Made by a program: the position numbers and the translations under genes. Shown here in pieces: positions 55,339 to 62,947 of a stretch of 64,000 nt of DNA. Under the pieces are notes generated by a model that saw only the letters and a program-made list of their open reading frames with translations, was not told the origin of the DNA and searched no databases. Position 1 is the stretch's first letter, and each line of letters opens with the position of its first letter. Source of the DNA: G963667855 sp963667855 (GTDB lineage: Bacteria; Planctomycetota; Phycisphaerae; UBA1845); assembly GCA_963667855.2 (NCBI GenBank), contig CAXXKI010000007.1, positions 4,586-68,585 of the forward strand, read 5' to 3'.

Positions 55339-55677
55339 GTGAAACTGGCAGTCTGCCTGCTCGGGGTAATTACGTGCCTGGCCGGTTGCGGCGTTGTCAG
55401 TGACCTGCTCTATCCCGTTCCGAACCTGGAACCCGGCGATGATCTCCTCTCTCATGCCTGCCCCGCATTAACTGCCGGGGAAATAGATGCCTTTGAAACT
55501 GTTGCCAGAATTAACCAGCGGAACGGCGTGAGCTTCGATTACGCCATGCAATCCGCACAGTTCACCTGCCTGGGGACGGCCGATCCTTCCGCTTGCCGAC
55601 TATGTGTGGAGACCATCCTTCGCGAGGTATACGATCAGCCGCAGGAAAGTGATAATTCAAACTGGTTTCAATGGTGA
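55339..55677 (+). CDS. Small Cys-containing lipoprotein, function unknown
   Basis: 112 residues with a type II signal ending at LAGC. The mature part has five further Cys (in HACPAL, FTCLG and ACRLC), suggesting disulfides or a metal site. Not recognised as a known family. GTG start preceded by a perfect AAGGAAGGAGGT, which makes this a confident gene despite its size. It lies 49 bases before the D-cysteine desulfhydrase gene and may share its transcript. Confidence 0.78.
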   Translation: MKLAVCLLGVITCLAGCGVVSDLLYPVPNLEPGDDLLSHACPALTAGEIDAFETVARINQRNGVSFDYAMQSAQFTCLGTADPSACRLCVETILREVYDQPQESDNSNWFQW

Positions 55678-55726
55678 AAAAGTAAAATAGGGCGTGGATT
55701 CCACCAACTTTCCGGAGTATGTGAAT

Positions 55727-56725
55727 ATGGATTTTACTCAAGCAATTAACACTTACCGAATCCCTCTGGCTCAGTTGCCCACCCCTATAGAGGAAATCGA
55801 TTATCCCTGGTCCGGGCATAAACTCTTCGTCAAACGGGACGACCTGACCGGCTCGGTTCTTTCCGGTAACAAGATTCGCAAGCTGGAGTACCTGTTGGCC
55901 GACGCCAAAGCAAAGGGCTGTGATACGGTAATAACCTGTGGCGGCGTGCAATCGAACCACGCCAGGGCAACGGCCATTGCCGCCCGGCAGGTTGGCCTTG
56001 ATTCCGTTTTGGTTCTTACCGGAGAGCGTCCCGATCAACTGGACGGGAACCTTTTGCTCGGGCGAATGGTTGGTGCTGATATTAGGATAATCCCGCCCAT
56101 GTCTTCAGCTGACCGTTTGGCCAGGGCGGTGGAAATCGGAAAAGAGCTGGAAAAAGATGGCAGAACGCCGTACGTCATCCCTTCCGGAGGTTCAAACGAA
56201 CTTGGCGTATTAGGCTACATGCGTGCCGCAAAAGAAATCGAGGAAGACTGCGGCTTGAGTTGTCCCGATGCGGCCACCGTGGTTGTTCCGGTCGGCAGTG
56301 GGGGAACCTATGCGGGTTTATTCCTGGGCTTGAAAATGCTCGGCTCCCATTTGAAGGTCGTGGGAGCCACGGTGGATGAAACCCCCGAATACTGGCACCC
56401 GGCCTTGAACGATTACATAAATCGTGCCATCAGGCAATGGGGTTTCGATATCGCCTTCGATCCCTCCGAAATCCGCCTGATACCCGCCGCCGGATTGGGG
56501 TATGCGATAAGCGAGCCGGCCGAGATCGAATTCATTAGCGATTTCGCCAGGAAAACTTCGCTGGTTCTCGATCCTGTGTATACGGGAAAAGCGATGTACG
56601 CGCTGGACAAAGAAATAAATAGCGGGAAATACCAGTTCCCCGGTGATGTGATTTTTGTGCATACCGGTGGAGTCTTCGGGTTGTTCGCCCAAAAGGGCAT
56701 GGTAACCGAAGCAGTGGGGATTTAA
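55727..56725 (+). CDS. dcyD: D-cysteine desulfhydrase / ACC-deaminase family PLP enzyme
   Basis: 332 residues of the fold-type II PLP family. LFVKRDDLTG is followed by SGNKIRKLEYLL, in which K49 binds PLP, then GGVQSNHARATA with the conserved Ser-Asn-His, VVPVGSGGTYAGL for the phosphate, and HTGGVFGLF at the end. This pattern matches DcyD-like enzymes, which break D-cysteine to pyruvate, sulfide and ammonia; ACC deaminases are close relatives and cannot be excluded. ATG at 55727 with GGAG 9 bases upstream. Cytoplasmic, housekeeping-type; it precedes the SGNH gene by 33 bases. Confidence 0.85.
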   Translation: MDFTQAINTYRIPLAQLPTPIEEIDYPWSGHKLFVKRDDLTGSVLSGNKIRKLEYLLADAKAKGCDTVITCGGVQSNHARATAIAARQVGLDSVLVLTGERPDQLDGNLLLGRMVGADIRIIPPMSSADRLARAVEIGKELEKDGRTPYVIPSGGSNELGVLGYMRAAKEIEEDCGLSCPDAATVVVPVGSGGTYAGLFLGLKMLGSHLKVVGATVDETPEYWHPALNDYINRAIRQWGFDIAFDPSEIRLIPAAGLGYAISEPAEIEFISDFARKTSLVLDPVYTGKAMYALDKEINSGKYQFPGDVIFVHTGGVFGLFAQKGMVTEAVGI

Positions 56726-56758
56726 TTTTGTAATTTGTGGAAAACGGGGTGTATTTAG

Positions 56759-57862
56759 ATGAAATTGGCAAAATTTATTACGTGCGTACTTTTTGTGGCG
56801 TTGCTTGTCGGTTGCGTAAACCAAAAACCGCAGTTGACTCGCCAGGAAAAACCGGCAACTCCCGCCGCAGCCGAAAAAACTGAGCCGCAGCTTCACTGGG
56901 TCGATGCCCGGGAGCTTACCCTTGAGGGCAAAGGCTGGGCGGATACGACCGGTCCTTACGATCGACTGCCGCCACGGGCCGAGGAAGTCGTCACCAAGAT
57001 GGTCTGGCAACTCAGCCATCACTCCGCGGGAATCTGCGTCCGTTTCATAACCAATTCCAAAACCATAAAAGCCACCTGGGACGGCGGGGGAGCTATGTGC
57101 CATATGGCCGCTACCGGAAACAGCGGACTCGACCTCTACCAGAAGCAGGGCGATCATTGGGTTTTCAAGGGTGTGGGAAAACCAAGAACGGAAACAACCA
57201 CGGTGGAACTCGCCGCTAATCTGCCTGCGACTCCCACCGAATACCTTCTTTACCTGCCTCTCTATAACGATGTGACCGAGCTTCTAATCGGTGTGGAAAA
57301 AGACGCCACCCTGGAGAAAGCACCGGCCAGAAAGAATAAGCCCATAGTTTTCTACGGAACCTCCATCACCCAGGGCGGCTGCTCTGCCCGGGCGGGGATG
57401 TGTTATACGGCCCTCCTCGGCAGGTGGCTTGACCGCGAGGTTATCAACCTGGGCTTCTCCGGTTCCGGAAGGATGGAGCTGCCCATGGCCGACTTGTGCG
57501 GCGAGCTTGATCCCGCCCTTTACGTTCTCGATTGCCTGCCGAACCTGACTACCGAAATGGTTAAAACAAGGGTCGTTCCCTTTGTGGAAAAACTTCGCCA
57601 GCTTCGTCCGGATACGCCGATTCTCCTGACGGAAAACGAGAACCTTAAATCCGATCATCCGCAAAACGTGGCTTTGCACGAGGCGTTCGCCAAGCTCACA
57701 AGCGAAAACGTGACAAACATTCACCTGCTCGAATGCGGGGGCGTGCTGGAAAGACGAGAAAACGGTACGGTTGACGGCGTGCATCCGACCGACCTCGGTT
57801 TTCTATGGATGGCCGAAAAGTACGAGCCGGCCATGCGCGAGTTGCTGACGCAAAACAGGTAA
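56759..57862 (+). CDS. SGNH-hydrolase lipoprotein with GxDLY-type N-terminal domain
   Basis: 367 residues. The lipobox LLVGC marks a lipid-anchored protein. The N-terminal beta domain contains SGLDLYQKQ, the GxDLY motif of a domain found only before this SGNH group. The catalytic part has FYGTSITQGG (nucleophile Ser), NLGFSGSGRMEL, then DCLPN in place of the usual GTND block, and DGVHPTDLGF with the catalytic Asp and His. It should remove acyl groups from carbohydrates, as carbohydrate esterases of this build do. ATG at 56759, directly in front of the signal sequence. Confidence 0.87.
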   Translation: MKLAKFITCVLFVALLVGCVNQKPQLTRQEKPATPAAAEKTEPQLHWVDARELTLEGKGWADTTGPYDRLPPRAEEVVTKMVWQLSHHSAGICVRFITNSKTIKATWDGGGAMCHMAATGNSGLDLYQKQGDHWVFKGVGKPRTETTTVELAANLPATPTEYLLYLPLYNDVTELLIGVEKDATLEKAPARKNKPIVFYGTSITQGGCSARAGMCYTALLGRWLDREVINLGFSGSGRMELPMADLCGELDPALYVLDCLPNLTTEMVKTRVVPFVEKLRQLRPDTPILLTENENLKSDHPQNVALHEAFAKLTSENVTNIHLLECGGVLERRENGTVDGVHPTDLGFLWMAEKYEPAMRELLTQNR

Positions 57863-57922
57863 TTCAACCTGTAAACCGTGCGCGATTACCTGTATCGCGA
57901 GTTTTCATAATAAGGAGTAGAA

Positions 57923-59023
57923 ATGCTTAAACAAAGGTTTTCCATCGTAACCCTGGCCGCGATTCTTTCCTGTTCCATTGCCCTGGCCGACGAAAGAACG
58001 GAAATTTGTTTTCCCGATATCGAAGGCTACCAGACCTTAAAGTGCGATTTCCATATGCACACGGTGTTTTCCGACGGGCGCGTCTGGCCCACCGTACGCG
58101 TCGAAGAGGCTTGGCGCCAGGGACTCGACGCAATTGCCATCTCCGACCACATAGAGTACCAGCCGCACAGGAATGATCTCCCTACTAACCATAAACGGCC
58201 ATACGAATTGTGCGAGGACCTTGCCCGGAAGAAGAATATACTCCTGATATGTGCTGCGGAAATTACCCGCAGCTTCCCGCCCGGGCATTACAACGCCCTG
58301 TTTCTAAACGACATCGATGCTCTCGTTTCCGATGACTTCTACAAGATTCACGATGCCGCCCAGGCACAGAATTCATTCACCTTCTGGAATCACCCCCAGG
58401 CGAAAGGGGAGAAAAACGGCCAATGGGAAGAATACCAGGAGACTATCTTCCGCAAAGGGCAGCTTCACGGGATAGAGGTGGCCAACAAGCAGGACTATTA
58501 TCCCCTGGCTTTTCAAATGGCCATCGATCACGACCTGACAATACTCGGTAATTCAGACGAACACTTTCCGTTCCCGACTGATCCCTGGACTCCCGAAAAA
58601 CACCGGACGATGAACCTCGTATTCGTCAAGGAAAGAACCACCGAAGGTATCCGGGAAGCCCTGATTGGCAAAAGAACGGTCGCCTGGCTGAAAAACCAGT
58701 TGATGGGGCGGGAAGAATACCTGAAGCCGCTGTTTGAAAAATGCGTAGAGGTGAAAAAACCGCACTACACAACCGGCGACAAGCTCTATGTGGAAATAGT
58801 TAATAACTGCGAACTGGATATAACCCTGAAAAGGGAGGGAAAAGGTCATCCCAAAAAGATAACTCTCCCAGCCAAATCAACCCAACTGGTAAAGTTCCCC
58901 GGAAAGGTTCGCGAGCAGGAAGGAAAAGTTCAGTACCAAACGGAAAACTTCCTGACCGCCCCCGATACCCCGCTGAAGGTGGAATTAACCATCCCGGAGC
59001 TTCCAAAATCAACAGTTGAATAA
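57923..59023 (+). CDS. Exported PHP-domain metal-dependent phosphoesterase-like protein
   Basis: 366 residues. A signal peptide (about 1-22) precedes a PHP domain with all main metal motifs: DFHMHTVFSDG, AISDHIEYQ, the Glu in CAAEITRS, WNHPQ, and GNSDEHF. PHP proteins hydrolyse phosphoesters using a metal cluster. A C-terminal beta domain (about 265-360) of unknown type follows. The start has AAGGAG 8 bases before the ATG. Most PHP enzymes are cytoplasmic, so the exported form points to degradation of extracellular phosphoesters. It ends just before the left edge of the tRNA-His island. Confidence 0.85.
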   Translation: MLKQRFSIVTLAAILSCSIALADERTEICFPDIEGYQTLKCDFHMHTVFSDGRVWPTVRVEEAWRQGLDAIAISDHIEYQPHRNDLPTNHKRPYELCEDLARKKNILLICAAEITRSFPPGHYNALFLNDIDALVSDDFYKIHDAAQAQNSFTFWNHPQAKGEKNGQWEEYQETIFRKGQLHGIEVANKQDYYPLAFQMAIDHDLTILGNSDEHFPFPTDPWTPEKHRTMNLVFVKERTTEGIREALIGKRTVAWLKNQLMGREEYLKPLFEKCVEVKKPHYTTGDKLYVEIVNNCELDITLKREGKGHPKKITLPAKSTQLVKFPGKVREQEGKVQYQTENFLTAPDTPLKVELTIPELPKSTVE

Positions 59024-59047
59024 AGCCAAACCAGAAGCAAAAACAAA

Positions 59048-59084
59048 AAAGCGGCAGCGCTAAAACCGATAGCGCTGCCGCTTT
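59048..59084. terminator. Terminator at the left island edge (probable original tRNA-His terminator)
   Basis: A perfect 15-base-pair stem (59048-59062 with 59070-59084). On the minus strand it is followed by TTTTTTGTTT, the same arrangement as the terminator after the intact tRNA-His. It can also stop the PHP transcript. Confidence 0.85.
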
Positions 59085-59095
59085 ATATTTAAACG

Positions 59096-59140
59096 GGTAA
59101 ACAACGGGATTTGAACGCGCACCCCCATGAACCACAAGCA
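59096..59140 (-). pseudogene. Displaced 3' end of tRNA-His (attachment-site remnant)
   Basis: 45 bases covering the anticodon region through the discriminator match the tRNA-His at 62223-62267 with 8 mismatches and no gaps. The mismatches break the T stem (GAACGCG for GAACCCG on the plus strand), so it is not functional; the 5' half is absent. Confidence 0.75.
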
Positions 59141-59285
59141 TTAAAAAATCGTATCTTAAAATCTCCAGGCGGAAAACGATGTTGTTTTTCCGTTAAAACG
59201 CATCCTACCATAGGCGTAGGGCCTCTGGTCGATTCACCTGGCGTTTTGGTAGTAGACTTCGTAACAGGGGGCAGATGTAAATACT

Positions 59286-60177
59286 CTAATAATCTAGGTT
59301 TTTGACCCGTTCGATCCATTTGGCATGTACGCGCGTTAATTTTTTGTTCCATTTCGGCTCTATACCGTAGTATTTTACGATATTCATCGACGCCTCAAGT
59401 AAAGATATAAACGCAGGTAAGATTAGCAATTGCGGCTTCAACATCTTTCTATCCAATTTGGGTCTAGATGTGTATTCGTAACTGCCAATATCTTTTTCAA
59501 CACGCATATCTTTCAACATGATAGGTCGCCTATGTGCGGCAGCGTCGCCAAGTATGCGAAATTCAAAGTCAAGCTCCTTTATCGACGGGGACTCTTCGCC
59601 AGCTTGCTTTAGAGTATCCTCCTTTTTCTTTTCCCGGTCTAGTTGACGCCAGTGTCTCGGATTGGGATATTTTGAATTGCGGTATCTCGCCTTTGTATTC
59701 TTGAATACGCGTTTAAACGATGAGATAGTCCTGTTGTATTTTCCAAAGGTCTCGGCGACATTCTGTTTTTTCGGTAAACTTAGCGAGACGTTCTTTCTTG
59801 CTATGTAGCAATTCTTTAATGTCGTTTAGTTCTTCGATTCCATACCAAAATATAAGGACGTTTTTATAGTTGGGATCGAAGTAAATAAGAAATCGTAAGT
59901 CTATAAGCGCATCGTAGATCGAACGGCCGATTAATATAGAATCCCAATATTGCTGATGCTGCAATAGTATCGCGATAGATCGCGCGGACCCAATAATACT
60001 AGCGTATAAGCTTAGGCACCAGTGGTTTGGGATATGCTGTGAAAAAACGTGTGGTATTCTGATTTCGCTGCAATCTTTTAGTATTCCGTTGGCGATTGTT
60101 CGAACTTCATCAAGTAAAACAATTGCCTCACTTAATGTTAACTTCTTGAAGCGTTTCTTGTTTTCCTTTTTTGCCAT
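59286..60177 (-). pseudogene. DUF5677-like protein, reading frame split by one base in an A6 run
   Basis: The first frame starts at 60177 (MAKKENKKRFKK) and stops at 59713; the second frame carries on to 59286. Removing one base from the A6 run (minus strand; 59766-59771) joins the two into 296 residues with nothing lost: the segment becomes TEKQNVAETFGKYNRTISSF and continues into PNPRHWRQ and the C-terminal part. The joined protein is helical, with RSIYDALIDLRFLIYF at about 80-95 like DUF5677 proteins (low-certainty assignment). It begins 6 bases after the TIR gene stop. It may be a true frameshift, an assembly error, or a site of slippage on A6. Confidence 0.68.
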
Positions 60178-60183
60178 AGCTGA

Positions 60184-61383
60184 TCATTGCTCGCGTATTA
60201 TAGTAAGATCGTTTATTAGTTTAACCCGTACTTTTTCATATTGCCGTTGGTTGGTCCAGTTGCAGGCGTCAGTGATCACCATCTTGGTTACGTCGTTTTT
60301 GCGTTCATGATCCCAGTTAGCGAAGATGTATTCGTCCACTTTCACCGGAAAAAGGACGTTTGTGTTCCCTGAGTACTTTCCAGTGGTTTTAAGCTTCTTA
60401 AGTTCGTCTTCTTTCTCTATGGCACGTTCGATTTCTCGATTGACTGCCGGGCTCTGAAGAGAGTTTCGGCTGGCAATTAGTACCAATTTGTCATGTTCGT
60501 TGATTCCACGAGTTATCTCGCTCCAGAGTGTTTCCCCGGTTCGCGCGTCGTGATCCCATTTCCAGCAACGAATCCCGGCTTTCTGGAAGTCTGAATGTAG
60601 TTTGCTCGCGAGGTCTTCGTCTTTAGTGTTATAACTAATAAAACACGAGTAGTACTTGTTCGGGCAGTTAATTCGCCGGCGATAATGGGCGATCTCCTCA
60701 TCAGACAAACCACACCCACGTAAGAATACTTCTGGCAATTTATCACTAAAAGATAAAATGGAGGCTGTGCTGACATGCGAGCCTGTATAGTGTTTGGTTT
60801 CGTCCAATCCTTTGGCGACGGATAGATTGCAGGCGATTTTCGTTGAACCAAAATAGGCGTTAGTTAAGTCAGTTTCTTTCAATATTACGTCGGATAAATG
60901 GGCTCCGGCAAGATCGGCTCGGTTAAGGTCTGCCTCTGATAAATCCGCCCCACTGAGGTTCGCCTCGGGGAGATAGGCCTCAATGAGTTTAGCTCTTGTA
61001 AGATCAGTGTTTTCAAGGTTTGCGCGGGAGAGTTTCGCTTCGCAAAGGATTGCGTCACGAAGGTCGCAGTTGCGTAAGTTCGATGATGAGAGGTTTGCTT
61101 CGGTCAGGTCAGCGTTATTGAGTTCGGCCCATTCAAGGTTCGCCGCCATGAGGTTGGCATCAGTAAGGTCTGCGTAGTTGAGCCAAGCTGAATCAAGGTC
61201 AGTACCGTAAAGGCTGGTCCCACTGAGGTTAACGGAATTAAAGTTGATTCCGCTGAGGTTCGTTTCACTAAGATCAATGTTATTTAATTCAGGTATTTCT
61301 TCACCGCTGTCACGACATGCGTTCCACTTCACGATGCCATCTTGCCCACTTTTTAATAGTTTAACAGCTTGATCTTTGTTCAT
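60184..61383 (-). CDS. Pentapeptide-repeat protein with C-terminal TIR domain, probable NADase effector
   Basis: 399 residues. A short N-terminal cap (VKLLKSGQDGIVKWNACR) leads into about 28 pentapeptide repeats of A(D/N)Lxx type (about 36-178), which form a right-handed beta helix. After a linker comes a TIR domain (about 243-390): YYSCFISYNTKDEDLASKL, then GETLWSEITRGI and SPAVNREIERAI, where E317 aligns with the catalytic Glu of NAD-cleaving TIR proteins such as SARM1. In bacteria TIR proteins commonly deplete NAD during phage attack. GGAGG lies about 8 bases before the ATG. It is the first gene of a tight two-gene unit on the tRNA-His island, which supports a defence role. The sensor is not obvious. 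Confidence 0.87.
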   Translation of the reverse strand: MNKDQAVKLLKSGQDGIVKWNACRDSGEEIPELNNIDLSETNLSGINFNSVNLSGTSLYGTDLDSAWLNYADLTDANLMAANLEWAELNNADLTEANLSSSNLRNCDLRDAILCEAKLSRANLENTDLTRAKLIEAYLPEANLSGADLSEADLNRADLAGAHLSDVILKETDLTNAYFGSTKIACNLSVAKGLDETKHYTGSHVSTASILSFSDKLPEVFLRGCGLSDEEIAHYRRRINCPNKYYSCFISYNTKDEDLASKLHSDFQKAGIRCWKWDHDARTGETLWSEITRGINEHDKLVLIASRNSLQSPAVNREIERAIEKEDELKKLKTTGKYSGNTNVLFPVKVDEYIFANWDHERKNDVTKMVITDACNWTNQRQYEKVRVKLINDLTIIREQ

Positions 61384-61554
61384 ATATTTTCCTCCGTAAC
61401 CGACTCAAATCGATTTAGGAATTATAACCATACTAGCGGGAAAAGGTGTTTTTTAGGATCTGCAAAATTTTCGTAGAAATTGAAAGTTAGATGAATACAC
61501 TTTCACTGGGGAAGGTGTGCATAGACTATGTCGCCTTATGGAGAGATACATATC

Positions 61555-61653
61555 ATGCTGGAATTCGTTGAACTCCTTTCTTTCATCGGAGTGGCTATAC
61601 AGGCACTTCTCGCGTTTTTTCGGTATCGCGGTCTAATCCAATGCAGTGCGTAA
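61555..61653 (+). CDS. Possible 32-residue membrane peptide
   Basis: MLEFVELLSFIGVAIQALLA followed by basic residues: one short hydrophobic helix with GGAGAG about 10 bases before the ATG. The next small frame begins with a GTG that overlaps its end. Too short for certainty. The surrounding 61384-61554 has no other gene. Confidence 0.25.
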   Translation: MLEFVELLSFIGVAIQALLAFFRYRGLIQCSA

Positions 61654-61849
61654 ACTTTTGCTCGTCGCTATCGGTCTGTTCCTGTGCAACTGTATAGCTA
61701 TGCCAGACTCTAACTCGATTCAGGTCACCGTCGATGGTGACCTGAAAGTCGTTTCTGTGTGGGACTGGCTTGGTCACTCTGCAAGTCCGCATATCGGTGA
61801 AGGGCTGAAATGCAAACTTGGGCGAGATTACTATACCACGGATGAATAG
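61646..61849 (+). CDS. Possible 67-residue exported peptide
   Basis: A GTG start overlapping the end of the preceding frame and an N-terminus MRKLLLVAIGLFLCNCIA with the form of a signal or lipoprotein signal sequence. The mature part has no recognisable motif. A perfect inverted repeat CAGGTCACC-N6-GGTGACCTG (about 61721-61744) lies inside the frame and may be an RNA or DNA element instead. 61850-62170 shows no convincing gene. Confidence 0.35.
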   Translation: MRKLLLVAIGLFLCNCIAMPDSNSIQVTVDGDLKVVSVWDWLGHSASPHIGEGLKCKLGRDYYTTDE

Positions 61850-62170
61850 TACTCGCCGCTGCCCTTATTGATCCACCACCAATCAATCCTTACTCTGTGC
61901 AGTGCGTGGTAATGTTTTGATATTTCCCTAATAAATAAATCCGCGATTAAGCGTATCGTAGAATCGTCTATGCACTCCGTTCGATTCGTTGGTGGTGCTG
62001 TCATTACCCGGCACGTAATTACGCCGATCTATCAATTCGACAAAACCGCATGGAATCCAGTCATTGCGAAACGCGCGGCATTTAAGGAGTGCTGCTATTT
62101 AGTACCCACGTCTCCAACAACGCTGACCGTATCCAAAGATACGATTTCAAGTTTCCACCAACCCACGTAA

Positions 62171-62210
62171 AAAACAAAAAAACCGCGTTTGCAATTCCTC
62201 ACAAACGCGG
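62171..62210 (-). terminator. Rho-independent terminator of tRNA-His
   Basis: On the minus strand a 9-base-pair stem (CCGCGTTTG with CAAACGCGG, 62202-62210 and 62183-62191) is followed by a long T-rich run (TTTTTTTGTTTT), just downstream of the tRNA 3' end. Confidence 0.88.
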
Positions 62211-62222
62211 CAATTAAAAACG

Positions 62223-62297
62223 GGTGAACAACGGGATTCGAACCCGCGACCCCCTGGACCACAACCAGGTGCTCTAGCCGACTGAGCTATGCTCACC
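62223..62297 (-). tRNA. tRNA-His (anticodon GTG)
   Basis: Reads GGTGAGCATAGCTCAG from the 5' end. The anticodon stem CCTGG/CCAGG holds the loop TTGTGGT, giving anticodon GTG. The T arm GGGTTCGAATCCC is intact. The acceptor stem pairs including the extra G-1 with discriminator C73, as expected for tRNA-His. CCA is not encoded. It is the integration target of the island to its left. Confidence 0.95.
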
Positions 62298-62509
62298 ACT
62301 GATCAGCCGTTAAGCCTTGGGATTCTCCGTTTAATTGCCGGAGCAACCAACAACAGCCTTTCCGCTGAGCGGGGTAAGATAGCAATCTTTTCTGATAATT
62401 GCAAACGAATAATGACCAAAACAGGCCAACAAGAGCCCCAAACCCGTTCTCGGACCAGGTGAAACCTTTTTACTGGTGACCTGTATTAAAGACCGTTAGG
62501 ATGTGCGAC

Positions 62510-62881
62510 ATGGCTAAACGAACTATTTTAATCCTTGTATACACCTTGCCCGTCCTGGGCATTCTTCCCGGTTGCTCAGATCCGGAGTACCGCAAAACTG
62601 CTCTTCGTCGGGAAGGGCAAGTGCAGTACGCCTTCGGATCCTGGCAAGCCAGGGAGAACCACTGCGAAGCGAACCTGGCCGACCTCGATCAGATGATCAA
62701 AAACGATCGCGACCGCTACGAGCGGCAATACGCCGGCATGCTCGAATTCATCGCCCGCGCCGAACGCAAAGAACGCGAGCAATGGCCTGCAGACCTGGAA
62801 GAGACCAGGAAGGATGTCCAGAAAAGAATCGACGGCGATCCGGACAACATCCCCGGCACCGTCGGGAACATGTTTTATTGA
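62510..62881 (+). CDS. Small lipoprotein with charged helical body
   Basis: 123 residues. The lipobox LPGC marks a lipid-anchored protein. The mature part is rich in Arg, Glu, Asp and Gln and largely helical (DLDQMIKNDRDRYERQYAGM, ARAERKEREQW), perhaps a short coiled coil. Not recognised. ATG at 62510 with AGGA about 8 bases before; an ATG at 62501 is in frame but too close to that site. It is 66 bases upstream of prmC and may be co-transcribed. Confidence 0.75.
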   Translation: MAKRTILILVYTLPVLGILPGCSDPEYRKTALRREGQVQYAFGSWQARENHCEANLADLDQMIKNDRDRYERQYAGMLEFIARAERKEREQWPADLEETRKDVQKRIDGDPDNIPGTVGNMFY

Positions 62882-62947
62882 TACCAGGTCCGATTAGTTG
62901 GCCATCGCGCTGGCTACAACCTTCCGGATTCTCTATATTCTTCAGCG

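Larger units (their letters stand above)
59091..62297. mobile_element. Small genomic island bounded by tRNA-His and its displaced 3' end
   Basis: The intact tRNA-His gene is on the right. On the left, bases 59096-59140 match the last 45 bases of that tRNA at 37 positions without gaps, and are followed on the minus strand by a second terminator. This is the usual result of integration into a tRNA 3' end. The cargo is the TIR/pentapeptide gene, the DUF5677-like gene and small frames. No integrase is seen. The cargo looks more A/T-rich than its neighbours by eye. Confidence 0.6.

Noticed and set aside
59711..59718. GTTTAAAC at the end of the first DUF5677-like frame, considered as a programmed frameshift site
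   Set aside because: The slippery heptamer is not in the required frame, and the A6 run upstream explains the frame change with better protein sequence between the two points.
61595..61792. 65-codon minus-strand frame in the island
   Set aside because: Antisense to the better-supported 67-codon frame and built around its inverted repeat.
61970..62170. 66-codon frame left of the tRNA terminator
   Set aside because: No ribosome site or motif, low-complexity end; probably chance.
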